Shown here piece after piece: positions 9,070 to 17,664 of a stretch of 64,000 nt of DNA. The notes under the pieces are model-generated. The model saw nothing but the letters and a program-made list of their open reading frames with translations. It made no database searches and was not told the DNA's origin. The translations under genes and the position numbers were made by a program. Origin of the DNA: Actinobacteria bacterium HGW-Actinobacteria-4. Its GTDB lineage: Bacteria; Actinomycetota; Actinomycetes; Actinomycetales; Demequinaceae. Each line of letters starts with the position of its first letter. Within the stretch, counting starts at the first letter, position 1. The DNA is taken from assembly GCA_002841315.1 (NCBI GenBank), contig PHEW01000001.1:434001-498000 (forward strand), in the 5' to 3' direction.

Positions 9070-9717
9070 GTGATCAGCACCCATGCCCTCGCGGCGTTCG
9101 TCGCGCTGGCGGTTGTCATCATCCTGCTGCCAGGGCCAAGCGTGCTGTTCATTGTGAGCCGGGCGCTGCAACACGGGCGCTCCGCTGCGCTGATGACTGC
9201 GGTTGGAAACACCTGTGGGGTCTTCATCCACGTGGTGGTGGTCGCCATTGGCATCGGTGCGATTGTGGCGGCGTCAGCCACTGCCTTTCTGATTCTCAAG
9301 ATCGCAGGCGGTGGCTACCTCATTCTGCTGGGCGTGCAAGCCATCCGCCACCGGCGCGAAGGGATGGACAACGCTGCGGCCGATGCCGTGGTTGGGGTGC
9401 CGCTCAAGACGGGCGCGTTGTGGCGCGAGGCGTTTGTGGTGGGGGTCCTCAATCCCAAGACCATCGTGTTCCTTGCTGCCGTACTTCCTCAGTTTGTGGA
9501 CCCTGCGCGCGGCCCTGCGTGGGCTCAGATGCTCGTGTTGGGGTTGGTCTTCAACGCACTGTCCGTGCTGCTCGATAGCGGGTACGCACTTGCGGCTTCC
9601 GGAGCGCGTGCCTGGTTCGCGAGTTCGCCCACACGAGTGGAGCGCATGAAGGCCACCGGCGGGGTCATGATGGCCGGGCTCGGCGTCGCCTTGCTGGTGT
9701 CCAGGCGCGCCGCGTAA
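9070..9717 (+). CDS. LysE/RhtB family amino-acid exporter (second copy)
   Basis: A 215-residue paralogue of the upstream LysE protein: LPGPSVLFIVSRALQHGRS near the N-terminus and GVLNPKTIVFLAAVLPQF in the second half. It lacks the long hydrophilic loop of its neighbour. The GTG start is 3 bases beyond the DUF805 stop, suggesting translational coupling. The pair suggests export of related amino acids or a heteromeric exporter, which is inference only. Confidence 0.87.
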   Translation: MISTHALAAFVALAVVIILLPGPSVLFIVSRALQHGRSAALMTAVGNTCGVFIHVVVVAIGIGAIVAASATAFLILKIAGGGYLILLGVQAIRHRREGMDNAAADAVVGVPLKTGALWREAFVVGVLNPKTIVFLAAVLPQFVDPARGPAWAQMLVLGLVFNALSVLLDSGYALAASGARAWFASSPTRVERMKATGGVMMAGLGVALLVSRRAA

Positions 9718-9822
9718 CGAGCGCCGCTCCACTGATGTCCCCGGGTCTGGACTTGCAGGTCTTCTTGCACGGGTAGGCGCAGACGCGCAGTACACGGGTG
9801 ATGGGCTCCCTAGCGTCGAGCC

Positions 9823-10194
9823 ATGTCCATCGCGAGCTCCGCCCACGTGCCGCCCAGCAACTCCGCGAACCCCGCGCATGCAGACCTCGCTGTCACCACG
9901 CAGGAAATGGAGTGGGCGGCCACGAGCGTCTGCGAGGTCGCGCAGTACGTCGAGCGTGCGATGCACGCCACCGGGGGCGCTGAGCACCTGACCCCCGAGG
10001 TCATGGGACACGCGGGTTTGGCCGCTCACGTAAGGGCGTTTGCCCACGCGGGGATCGATCAACGAACCGAGCTCGCAAGGCAGGCGCGGAATTTCGAGGT
10101 GGCGCTCGCGGTTGCGGCGAAGTTGTTCGCGGAGGTTGATGCCGTGCTCGCGAACCGAGTGTGTGTGCGCGCGGACCTGGTGCCGAGGAACTAA
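9823..10194 (+). CDS. Small helical protein, candidate T7SS partner (WXG100/EspC-like)
   Basis: A 123-residue protein without signal peptide or membrane segment, predicted almost entirely helical: an Ala-rich start, a first helix around MEWAATSVCEVAQYVERAM, a Gly-containing break, and a second long helix rich in Ala, Val and Phe ending in VLANRV. Size and helix-turn-helix shape resemble ESX/WXG100- and EspC-like proteins, but no clean WXG is present. The ATG lies six bases after TAGCGT (9811-9816), so transcription is probably leaderless. It ends 3 bases before the hydrolase gene, with which it forms an operon. The assignment as a secretion partner is inference. Confidence 0.55.
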   Translation: MSIASSAHVPPSNSANPAHADLAVTTQEMEWAATSVCEVAQYVERAMHATGGAEHLTPEVMGHAGLAAHVRAFAHAGIDQRTELARQARNFEVALAVAAKLFAEVDAVLANRVCVRADLVPRN

Positions 10195-10197
10195 CGA

Positions 10198-11574
10198 ATG
10201 GACTCCACCCTCGCACCCGGAGATCCCGCCGCCGTTGATGGCGTGGCCGATGACTTTGACCTCGTGTCGAGCGCGATGCGCAGAGCCGCAGCACTGCTCC
10301 ACGGACTACCGGGTTCCGGCACGGGCTTGACTGCGGAGGCAGTACGTGCCAGGTCCGAGCTTCTAGCACAACGATTGAACGCCGTGGCGCTTCGTCACCT
10401 GGAGGCCGCGCTCGCCCTGCGTGACTACAGCGTGGAATTGCGCCGGGCGCGTACGCGCATGAGCATCGCGGAAGGCCTGGAGCGCGAAGCGTCGCAGGGG
10501 TTCGCGGCGTTCGCGACCGCAGTGCATGAGGCCCAACGGCTCCACGCCGACGCACTCCGTGACTTGGACCGCGCCGCCGATCAGGCAATGACACGGATCG
10601 CTGGCGTGTGGAACGAGGTGCGCGACTGGGCTGGTGATGCGATGTGGCCGGTGGTTGCAGTTGTGGGCGCGCCATCGGGACGGTTCCGGATCGCCTCGGG
10701 ACTTGCCCTTGCCTCAAGCCCACTCCTGGCGGCAATCATCGCGCAACGCATCGCATCCGATCTCTTGGCACCAACGCCCGCAGTAAGTCGATGGCACGAC
10801 GATGGCGCACTCAGCGAGGCAGAAGCACGACGGCAACTAGCGGAACTGGTGCCGGTGTCGGCGGCCGCCATTGTCGAAGGAATGGCATGGGTTGACCGTT
10901 CAGGGAGTTCACAGAAAGCGGTGGTCGATATCGCCCGCATCACCGGGCCGGATGGAGACGATCGGTGGCTCGTGACACTACCCAGCACCCAGGATTGGGT
11001 GCTGCGCGGCGGGGACCAACCCGCGCCCAACGACCTGGACGCCAACCTCGCGATGATGGTGATGCCGCCGGAAGCGCGGACTCAGTACGAACGTGCCGTG
11101 GTGGCGGCGATGGAACAGGCAGGCGTCACGCCCGGCGACTCTGTGATGTTCGCTGGCTTCAGCCAGGGCGGGATTGCCGCGGCGCGGCTCGCGAGTACGT
11201 TGCACGGCGAGTACGCGGTGGGCGGGGTGCTGGCCGTTGGCTCGCCCATTGGTGCCGTGCCGATAGGCCGCGACATCCCGGTGCTGTCGGTGCAGCATCA
11301 CCATGATCCCGTGCACCGCATCGATCTGACGGACCGAGGCGACGTGGGCGGTGCCCGCGTCACGGTGTGGGACGGCCCGGGCTTGACCGGGACCGGCCCT
11401 CCCCTGCACGCCGGCCTCAGCGCTGCTCACAACGCGGGCAACTATGCGACCACCACGGCTCACCATGACCGCGACGGCTCTCTGACCGCAATGTTCGGCG
11501 ACTTTGTGGTTACAGACCAGCGGTTGGCGGAGGGATGGTCGGTCACTCGAACCCAGTTCCAGTTCGCGGAGTAG
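10198..11574 (+). CDS. Alpha/beta hydrolase with T7SS-like helical N-terminus
   Basis: 458 residues in two parts. Residues 1-150 are charged and helical, beginning GDPAAVDGVADDFDLVSSAM, similar in style to the N-terminal signal domains of putative type VII secreted proteins. From about residue 220 there is an alpha/beta hydrolase fold: GFSQGG (320-325) is the nucleophile elbow with Ser322, a His/Asp cluster HHHDP at 367-371 may supply the acid, and His411 (in HNAGNY) is a plausible catalytic His. A short hydrophobic stretch lies near 165-185. There is no Sec signal peptide. It is the second gene of a two-gene unit. It could be a secreted lipase or esterase effector; no ESX core genes are in this window. 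Confidence 0.6.
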   Translation: MDSTLAPGDPAAVDGVADDFDLVSSAMRRAAALLHGLPGSGTGLTAEAVRARSELLAQRLNAVALRHLEAALALRDYSVELRRARTRMSIAEGLEREASQGFAAFATAVHEAQRLHADALRDLDRAADQAMTRIAGVWNEVRDWAGDAMWPVVAVVGAPSGRFRIASGLALASSPLLAAIIAQRIASDLLAPTPAVSRWHDDGALSEAEARRQLAELVPVSAAAIVEGMAWVDRSGSSQKAVVDIARITGPDGDDRWLVTLPSTQDWVLRGGDQPAPNDLDANLAMMVMPPEARTQYERAVVAAMEQAGVTPGDSVMFAGFSQGGIAAARLASTLHGEYAVGGVLAVGSPIGAVPIGRDIPVLSVQHHHDPVHRIDLTDRGDVGGARVTVWDGPGLTGTGPPLHAGLSAAHNAGNYATTTAHHDRDGSLTAMFGDFVVTDQRLAEGWSVTRTQFQFAE

Positions 11575-11703
11575 TCGGCGACCATCGCGCCGCTCACGGA
11601 CGGTGCTGCGACCTTGGTCCCGAACACGACCACCCGCCATCGCTACGCTGACAAGCATCGGCCCTTCCCGGAGCCGAGCACTGAGAACCTGGAGGTTCGA
11701 TCA

Positions 11704-13125
11704 ATGGCGACCAAGACACCAACCAAGACTCCGCCCAAGACTGGGGAGAGTCCAACCGCGCAGAGACAATCCGGCAAGGCGCGCGCTATCGCGTTCCTGC
11801 GGGTGTTCATCGGCACCATGTGGATATTCGAAATCACCGTGGGACACAACTGGAAGATCGGCGGGCTCGGATCGGGTGCCCATGAGGGCTGGGTTGGCGC
11901 CGGAGCTGGCGACCAGATTCGCGAGTACGTGGAGACAGCCGTTGCCGACGGCACGTGGGCATGGGCCGCTTGGTTCATGGAGAGCGTCGTTGCACCGAAC
12001 GCGGTGCTGTTCAGCTACGTCACCGTCATCGCGCAGGTGCTGTTCGGCGTGTTCCTTATTGCCGGCTTCGCGGTGCGCCCAACGGCGGTTGTTGCGTTGA
12101 CGTTTGACCTCTTCATCATGATGTTCGGCAACTCACGCATCCCTCCGTTCTTCACGGCTGCCCACCTGTTTGTGCTCTTTACGGGAGCAGGTCAGTACTA
12201 CGGGGTCGACGGTTGGTTGCGCGTCAAGCTCCATGGGGTCAAGAACGGTGCAGCTCGACTCGGCGGCTGGCTCATCGATCTTCCGATTCGCCTGTCGCCC
12301 GGCCTTCAGAACGCCGTCCTGGCATCAACCGCACTGTTCAGCGTGTACTTCCTGATGAACGTTGCGATGCGCGAGACGCCACGGATGAACATGGTCGCGA
12401 TGGACATCGGGATCATCTTGCTCATCGTCACCTTGGGTCTCATCGCCAAGCGCTTCACGCAGGACCACCTCGCCATCGTGATAGCGGGATTGCAGGTCTT
12501 CATTGGCTACAAGTTCCTTCACGAGATCTGGGTCCGGACTGGTGCGGGAAACAACGGTCTTCCCGGCTGGGCGCCCGTTGATGCCCAGCGCGAACTGTTC
12601 GAGAAGCTCTCTGACAATCACTACGGTGTTGTCTCGGCAGTCATCGACTCCGCTGTGCTCCCCATCCTCGGGTTCTGGGTGATTGTTTTCGGTGTGGTTC
12701 AGTTCGCCGTGGGAGCCGCACTGATTGTTGGCTACCGCACGCGTCTGGCCGCATCAGTCGGTCTGGTGTACCTTGCAGTGCTGATTCCGCTCGGCTTCAA
12801 CCGCTACGCGCCGTTCGTGATGGGCCTGTTGATTGTCGCGTGGGCGCTGGACGGTCGACGGGTGCTAGGAGTTGATGCTGCTCGAGACAGCGACCGGACG
12901 CTGGACCTGCCGCTCCCCTCGCGGCGCCAGCCCCTGTTGGTTGTCACCGTGTTGGTCGCTGTGGTCGCCGTCGCACTGGTGATCGCCGTGTTCGCGACCG
13001 GAGGCATCACGCCGGATGCGTACATCGATGATTTGGGCGCCATGACGGCCGCACTTGTCGCGATCATCACCGGTCCGCTTGCCGTGGCCGGTTGGCTCAA
13101 GCTCCGCGAGACGGTCACCGCGTAA
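11704..13125 (+). CDS. DoxX-like membrane protein with duplicated domain
   Basis: 473 residues. After a Thr/Lys/Pro-rich tail of about 25 residues come two similar four-helix DoxX-type modules: the first has RVFIGTMWIFEITVGHNWKI, the second LQVFIGYKFLHEIWVRTG, each followed by a hydrophilic loop and the Arg/Gly-bounded helices typical of DoxX/DoxD (for example GFAVRPTAVVAL and VGYRTRLAASVGL). C-terminal helices follow. DoxX proteins are linked to quinone, thiosulphate or oxidative-stress chemistry in other bacteria; the substrate here is unknown. ATG 11704 is preceded by GGAGG. Internal duplication in one chain is notable. A strong hairpin terminator follows 23 bases after the stop. Confidence 0.72.
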   Translation: MATKTPTKTPPKTGESPTAQRQSGKARAIAFLRVFIGTMWIFEITVGHNWKIGGLGSGAHEGWVGAGAGDQIREYVETAVADGTWAWAAWFMESVVAPNAVLFSYVTVIAQVLFGVFLIAGFAVRPTAVVALTFDLFIMMFGNSRIPPFFTAAHLFVLFTGAGQYYGVDGWLRVKLHGVKNGAARLGGWLIDLPIRLSPGLQNAVLASTALFSVYFLMNVAMRETPRMNMVAMDIGIILLIVTLGLIAKRFTQDHLAIVIAGLQVFIGYKFLHEIWVRTGAGNNGLPGWAPVDAQRELFEKLSDNHYGVVSAVIDSAVLPILGFWVIVFGVVQFAVGAALIVGYRTRLAASVGLVYLAVLIPLGFNRYAPFVMGLLIVAWALDGRRVLGVDAARDSDRTLDLPLPSRRQPLLVVTVLVAVVAVALVIAVFATGGITPDAYIDDLGAMTAALVAIITGPLAVAGWLKLRETVTA

Positions 13126-13147
13126 CTGTCTCGCTCGGCTCATCAGG

Positions 13148-13178
13148 GGGCCCGTCACGCGACAAGCGTGGCGGGCCC
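13148..13178 (+). terminator. Hairpin terminator after the DoxX-like gene
   Basis: GGGCCCGTCACGC (13148-13160), a five-base loop, then GCGTGGCGGGCCC (13166-13178): a 13-base-pair stem with one G-U pair, 23 bases after the DoxX stop, followed by TCTCGTG. There is no long T run, as is common in high-GC actinobacteria. Confidence 0.75.
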
Positions 13179-13219
13179 TCTCGTGCCTGGCGGCTCCGCG
13201 GTGGTCGGTAGCGCAGAAC

Positions 13220-13324
13220 GCCGGGCCACCCCGAGGGAGGACCCGGCCCCAGCATCGGCCGCCTGTAGGTGCCTTGCGAACACGAGGGTCATATTCATGC
13301 ACAAAGTGACCCCCATGTTCGCAA
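13220..13324. repeat. Intergenic hairpin cluster with an 18-base inverted repeat
   Basis: Between two terminators lies a second structured stretch. A hairpin-forming sequence at 13220-13248 (GCCGGGCCACCCC... ACCCGGCC) is a near copy of the ino1 terminator stem at 13346-13377. Next comes an inverted repeat, TTGCGAACACGAGGGTCA (13274-13291) and TGACCCCCATGTTCGCAA (13307-13324), with two mismatches and a 15-base AT-rich loop. No convincing gene occupies the interval. Confidence 0.6.
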
Positions 13325-13345
13325 GGGGCGCCTCACGCAACGCAG

Positions 13346-13377
13346 AAGCCGGGCCACCCCTGAGGGTGACCCGGCTT
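13346..13377 (-). terminator. Hairpin terminator of padR-ino1
   Basis: AAGCCGGGCCACCC (13346-13359), loop CTGA, GGGTGACCCGGCTT (13364-13377): a 14-base-pair stem with a single mismatch, starting 18 bases beyond the ino1 stop when read on the minus strand. Confidence 0.72.
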
Positions 13378-13394
13378 CGACGTGCGTTGAGTGG

Positions 13395-14474
13395 TTACCG
13401 CTCGAGGTCGCCGCGAATGAACGCCTCGACGTTGTCGCGTGCCTGCGAGTCCTCCACCTGGATGGGCGGCGTCTTCATGAAGTACGCAGCTGCCGAGTAG
13501 ATGGGCCCACCGACGCCGCGGTCGGCCGCAATCTTCGCGGCACGCACGGCGTCGATGATGATGCCTGCCGAGTTGGGGCTGTCCCACACTTCGAGCTTGT
13601 ACTCGAGGTTCAGGGGAACCTCGCCGAACGCGCGGCCTTCAAGGCGCACGTAGGCCCACTTGCGGTCGTCGAGCCATTCGACGTAATCGGACGGGCCGAT
13701 GTGCACGTTCTTGGCACCAAGGTCGTGGCTCATGTTCGAGGTCACGGCACCGGTCTTGGAGATCTTCTTGGACTCAAGGCGGTCGCGCTCAAGCATGTTC
13801 TTGAAGTCCATGTTGCCGCCCACGTTGAGCTGGTAGGTGCGGTCAAGGATGACGCCGCGGTCCTGGAACAGGCGCGCCATGACGCGGTGCGTGATGGTGG
13901 CACCCACCTGAGACTTGATGTCGTCGCCCACGATCGGCACCCCGGCGTCTTCGAACTTCTTGGCCCACTCGGGGTCAGAAGCGATGAACACGGGAAGTGC
14001 GTTGACGAAGGCAACCTTGGCGTCGATCGCGCACTGCGCATAGAACTTCGCCGCGTCCTCGGAGCCCACGGGGAGGTAGCAGACCAACACGTCGGCTTCG
14101 GTGTCCTTGAGGACTTGGACGATGTCCACGGGCTTGTCGTCAGACTCGGTGATGGTCTCGCGGTAGTACTTGCCTAGGCCGTCGAGGGTGTGACCGCGCT
14201 GCACCTGGATGTCGGTCTTGGGGACGTCGGCGATCTTGATGGTGTTGTTCTCGGAGCAGCTGGTCGCCTCGACCAGTTCCTTGCCCACCTTGAGCGAGTC
14301 AACGTCGAATGCGGCCACGAACTCAATGTCCGAGATGTGGTAGTCGCCAAACTGGACGTGCATGAGGCCGGGGACGGTATCACCGGGCTTGGCGTCCTTG
14401 TAGAACTCGACGCCTTGAATGAGCGACGTTGCACAGTTTCCGACGCCAACAATGGCGACACGGATCTTAGGCAT
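13395..14474 (-). CDS. ino1: Inositol-3-phosphate synthase
   Basis: Converts glucose-6-phosphate to 1L-myo-inositol-1-phosphate with NAD+, the first step toward phosphatidylinositol and mycothiol in actinobacteria. 359 residues, the length of the short actinobacterial form. The NAD-binding start [18 protein letters not shown] is clear; later [10 protein letters not shown] and [13 protein letters not shown] are conserved in the family. ATG 14474 was chosen: it has GAGGAG just upstream and begins MPKIRVAI like its homologues; the longer frame would add an unrelated Pro-rich extension. The start overlaps the padR end by 8 bases, so the two are translationally coupled, matching Rv0046c-Rv0047c of Mycobacterium tuberculosis. 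Confidence 0.95.
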   Translation of the reverse strand: MPKIRVAIVGVGNCATSLIQGVEFYKDAKPGDTVPGLMHVQFGDYHISDIEFVAAFDVDSLKVGKELVEATSCSENNTIKIADVPKTDIQVQRGHTLDGLGKYYRETITESDDKPVDIVQVLKDTEADVLVCYLPVGSEDAAKFYAQCAIDAKVAFVNALPVFIASDPEWAKKFEDAGVPIVGDDIKSQVGATITHRVMARLFQDRGVILDRTYQLNVGGNMDFKNMLERDRLESKKISKTGAVTSNMSHDLGAKNVHIGPSDYVEWLDDRKWAYVRLEGRAFGEVPLNLEYKLEVWDSPNSAGIIIDAVRAAKIAADRGVGGPIYSAAAYFMKTPPIQVEDSQARDNVEAFIRGDLER

Positions 14475-15081
14475 GGTTTTCTCCTCTTGATGTTGTCCCG
14501 CCGGTGGCGGCATTGGGTTGCTGACCGCCGGGGGCGGATCGTTCTTGGTCAATCAACTTGTCGAGCCACTCAACTTCACGTTCTACGCGTTCGAGTCCGT
14601 GGCGTTGAAGTTCTGAGGTGTAGGCGTCGGCCCTATCGCGCGCGCGCCGCATGGAGTCCGAGACCTCTTCGAGGCGTTCAGCCAGACGTGAACGGCGCCC
14701 CTCGAGGATGCGCAGCCGGGTCACCGAGTCGGTCTTGGTGAACATCGAGAACCGCACATCGAAGGCGTCGTCGTCCCACGATGAGGCGCCCGCGGAGGCA
14801 AGCTCCTCGCCAAGCTGGGCCTTGCCCGCGTCAGTCAGTCGGTACGCGATGCGCGACCGGCGTGAGGCCGATGCCCGGACGGGTTCGTCTCCGGCGTCAC
14901 CGTCGGCGGCGATCAGTCCAGCGGCGACCATGCGCTTGAGACATGGGTACAGGGATCCGTAGCTGAGCGCACGGAAAGGGCCAAGCTGACTGCCGAGCTC
15001 TTTGCGTAGCTGGTATCCGTGGAGGGGACGTTCGGACAGTGATCCCAGGATGGCGAGTGTGAGTACGTCGGTCTTGGTCAT
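14467..15081 (-). CDS. PadR family transcriptional regulator
   Basis: 204 residues. The winged-helix domain is recognisable: [20 protein letters not shown] at the N-terminus, [18 protein letters not shown] as recognition helix and wing, then a C-terminal coiled-coil dimerisation helix ([20 protein letters not shown]). ATG 15081 has AAGGAGGGG immediately upstream; longer frames are spurious. The last codons overlap the ino1 start out of frame (AACCATGCCTAA), so the regulator and its presumed target are made together. A dyad of PadR type lies about 70 bases upstream, so autoregulation is likely. The same padR-ino1 pair is conserved across actinobacteria. Confidence 0.92.
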   Translation of the reverse strand: MTKTDVLTLAILGSLSERPLHGYQLRKELGSQLGPFRALSYGSLYPCLKRMVAAGLIAADGDAGDEPVRASASRRSRIAYRLTDAGKAQLGEELASAGASSWDDDAFDVRFSMFTKTDSVTRLRILEGRRSRLAERLEEVSDSMRRARDRADAYTSELQRHGLERVEREVEWLDKLIDQERSAPGGQQPNAATGGTTSRGENHA

Positions 15082-15149
15082 GACCCCTCCTTTCGTGTTG
15101 CGGTGACTGTCGTGTCGATGTCGCGAGACCACCAACCATAGCAACAAGT

Positions 15150-15166
15150 TGTATCGGCGCGATACA
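15150..15166 (-). promoter_or_regulatory. Candidate PadR operator
   Basis: The dyad TGTATCG-GCG-CGATACA has seven-base arms, with the TGTA/TACA ends typical of PadR sites. It lies upstream of padR; a TATGGT -10-like hexamer (near 15136-15141 on the minus strand) follows it, so occupancy would cover the upstream promoter region. Confidence 0.5.
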
Positions 15167-15341
15167 TCGGAACCAACGCTACGCGTCTTCGACTTCATGG
15201 CCGCGCCGGTCGTCTCGGTGACGAAGTGCATCCCTCGCGCGTTGTTTCTGCAGCAATGCCCTGCGAGGGTACGCCGCGCCACGAGTCCGCTCGCGGCACG
15301 CCGTTGCCCGCGCTCCGTCCACTTTTCTTTAGGGTTGAACC

Positions 15342-17642
15342 GTGACTGATCGCCGATCCGCCTTTCCGCCAGAGCCCGGCAACACCCCGGTGCGCCGGTC
15401 GACGCGACCGCCGTCGTCTGGAACGCAACGGACCTCGGGTGTTGCCCGTACCTCGGGAACCCAGCGCACGCAGGGCGCTCCCCGCACCACGGGAAGCATT
15501 CGCACCACGGGCAACGGCGCACCTCGCTCTGGGACCACTCGGACCACGCAGCGTCCGCCCAGTGTTCAGCCTCGCGGCGGCAACGGCGGTCCGCGCGGAC
15601 CACGTGACGGAGATGCCCCTAGCGAGGAATTGCCGCGCTGGCGGCGCATCCTTAAGCAAGTAGGCATCTGGAGTCTGGTGGCAGGATTCGCGGTTGGCGT
15701 GATCGGATTCTTTGTGCTCGCGATCTGGTACTCGCGCATCGAGGTTCCGGCGCCATCTGACTTCGCGGCGGCGGAATCGTCCACCGTGTACTACGCAGAC
15801 CAGACCACGGTGATGGCACGCTTGGGCGTTGCCAACCGCGAGATCGTGGACTTCGAGACGCTCCCCCCACACGTGGGGCAGGTCTTTATCGCCGCTGAGG
15901 ATCGTACGTTCGAGACCAACCCAGGAGTGGACGTCGTCGGTACAGCACGCGCGCTCTTCCGTACCGTGATCCAGGGCCAGCAGCAGGGTGGATCAACCAT
16001 CACGCAGCAATACGTGGAGCGCTACTACGTGGGCGAGACCACCACCTCCATCAAGGGCAAGATCGAAGAGGCCCTGATGGCGCTCAAGATCGACACCGAG
16101 CAAGACAAGGACGAGATTCTTGGCAACTACGTCAACACGATCTACTTTGGCCGCGGTGCATATGGCATCCAGGCGGCCTCCCGCCAATACTTCGCGAAGG
16201 ACGCCGTCGATCTGACCTTGTCCGAGGCCGCCATGCTCGCGGGCATCATCCCGGCGCCTTCGGCATGGGACCCGCGCCTGAGCCCCGAGAAGGCGGAACA
16301 GCGCTGGAACTATGTGCTTGATGGCATGGTCGCGATTGGCGAACTGGAGCCGGCGGACCGTCTCCGCATGACGTTCCCCGAGGTGGCCGAGTACCGCAAT
16401 GACGACGTCTACGGAGGCCCGCAGGGGTACCTGATTCGCGCCGCGATTGTTGAGCTCACCGAGCGCACCGACATCACTCAGGAACAGATCGAGACCCGAG
16501 GGCTGTCGATCTACACCACCATCGACCCCGTGCATCAGCAAGCCGCGATTGACGCTGTGGCGCAAATGCCCGAGGATCATGCTCCCAACCTGCGCGTGGC
16601 CGCGATGACCATGAACCCGCAGACCGGTGCGATTACCTCGATGTACGGCGGCGCCGACTATCTGGAGATCCAGCGCAACGCGGTGACCCAAGACATCGCG
16701 CAGGCGGGGTCCACGTTCAAGCCCTTCGCGCTAGTCGCAGCACTCCAGCAAGGCATGTCCCTGGAGTCCGAGTATGTGGCCAATCACAACATGAGGCTGC
16801 CCGGGTTCGACAACCCCGTGCGCAACTTCGGCTCCGTGAGTTATGGCCAGATCGACTTGGTGCGAGCCACCGAGGCTTCTGTGAACACGGCCTACGTTCA
16901 GCTGGCCCACGACGTGGGTCCCGAGGCCGTCAAGGACGCCGCGATCAAGGCGGGCATTCCGGAGGACACCGTGGGCCTCGAGAGCAACCCCTCGAACGTG
17001 CTGGGTACCGCGTCCCCGCACCCGCTCGACATGGCGTCGGCGTATGCCACGTTCGCCGCGAACGGGATGAGCACTGAGCCGTTCATGGTCGCCTCGGTGA
17101 TTGCGTCCGACGGTAGCGAACGGTACGTGCACGAGGTGGTTCAGGACCGCAGGTTTGAGGCTGATGTGATGGCCGAGACCTCGTACGCGCTCACGCGAGT
17201 GGTCCAGGCGGGATCGGGAGCGTTCGCCCGCGAGCTGGGCCGCCCGGTAGCGGGCAAGACCGGTACCGCCAACGAGAACCGATCAGCGTGGTTTGTGGGC
17301 TACACCCCTGACATCGTGGGTGTTGTGGCCCTGTACCAAGTGGGTGAGGATGGCTCAGCAGAGGCGATCACGCCGTTTGGCGGCTTCTCCCAGATCACCG
17401 GCGGCACCGTGCCCGTGCGGGTGTGGACCTGGATGATGGCGCCCATCCTCGACAGCTTCGAGGAGCACACGCCATTCCCGGCACGGACGTTCATCGGTAC
17501 GTCGAATATCCCGGAGCCCGAACCGTCGCCCACCCCGGAGCCGGAGCCGGAGCCGTCGCCGGAGCCCGAGCCGTCTCCGCCGCCCCTGCCCACGCCCGTG
17601 CCCAGCCCCACGGCTATCCTCGACATGGTTCTGAAACCTTAA
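15342..17642 (+). CDS. Bifunctional penicillin-binding protein (PonA1-like)
   Basis: 766 residues; class A PBP that polymerises and cross-links peptidoglycan. Cytoplasmic residues 1-100 are a low-complexity tail with repeated R-T-S/T-G and G-T-Q/R-R-T units. One transmembrane helix spans about 107-130. The GT51 glycosyltransferase has the catalytic Glu in AAEDRTF (Glu186) and GGSTITQQ near 216-223. The transpeptidase motifs are STFK (457-460), SVN (513-515) and KTG (639-641), all intact. The C-terminus is an extracellular tail of Glu-Pro/Ser-Pro repeats ending VLKP, probably wall-spanning. GTG 15342 lies six bases after TAGGGT (15330-15335), indicating a leaderless mRNA. Its place next to padR-ino1 and rpsF matches ponA1 (Rv0050). 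Confidence 0.93.
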   Translation: MTDRRSAFPPEPGNTPVRRSTRPPSSGTQRTSGVARTSGTQRTQGAPRTTGSIRTTGNGAPRSGTTRTTQRPPSVQPRGGNGGPRGPRDGDAPSEELPRWRRILKQVGIWSLVAGFAVGVIGFFVLAIWYSRIEVPAPSDFAAAESSTVYYADQTTVMARLGVANREIVDFETLPPHVGQVFIAAEDRTFETNPGVDVVGTARALFRTVIQGQQQGGSTITQQYVERYYVGETTTSIKGKIEEALMALKIDTEQDKDEILGNYVNTIYFGRGAYGIQAASRQYFAKDAVDLTLSEAAMLAGIIPAPSAWDPRLSPEKAEQRWNYVLDGMVAIGELEPADRLRMTFPEVAEYRNDDVYGGPQGYLIRAAIVELTERTDITQEQIETRGLSIYTTIDPVHQQAAIDAVAQMPEDHAPNLRVAAMTMNPQTGAITSMYGGADYLEIQRNAVTQDIAQAGSTFKPFALVAALQQGMSLESEYVANHNMRLPGFDNPVRNFGSVSYGQIDLVRATEASVNTAYVQLAHDVGPEAVKDAAIKAGIPEDTVGLESNPSNVLGTASPHPLDMASAYATFAANGMSTEPFMVASVIASDGSERYVHEVVQDRRFEADVMAETSYALTRVVQAGSGAFARELGRPVAGKTGTANENRSAWFVGYTPDIVGVVALYQVGEDGSAEAITPFGGFSQITGGTVPVRVWTWMMAPILDSFEEHTPFPARTFIGTSNIPEPEPSPTPEPEPEPSPEPEPSPPPLPTPVPSPTAILDMVLKP

Positions 17643-17664
17643 GCGCGCCGCGGTGGATGGGACG

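Noticed and set aside
13168-13500. Plus-strand frame over the ino1 3' end and terminator region
   Set aside because: It overlaps the strongly conserved ino1 and the two hairpins; the translation is Arg/Ala/Pro-rich with no family features.
17500-17640. Repetitive Glu-Pro/Ser-Pro end of the PBP as a frameshift artefact
   Set aside because: The frame stays open to a normal stop and Pro-rich tails are common in actinobacterial class A PBPs.
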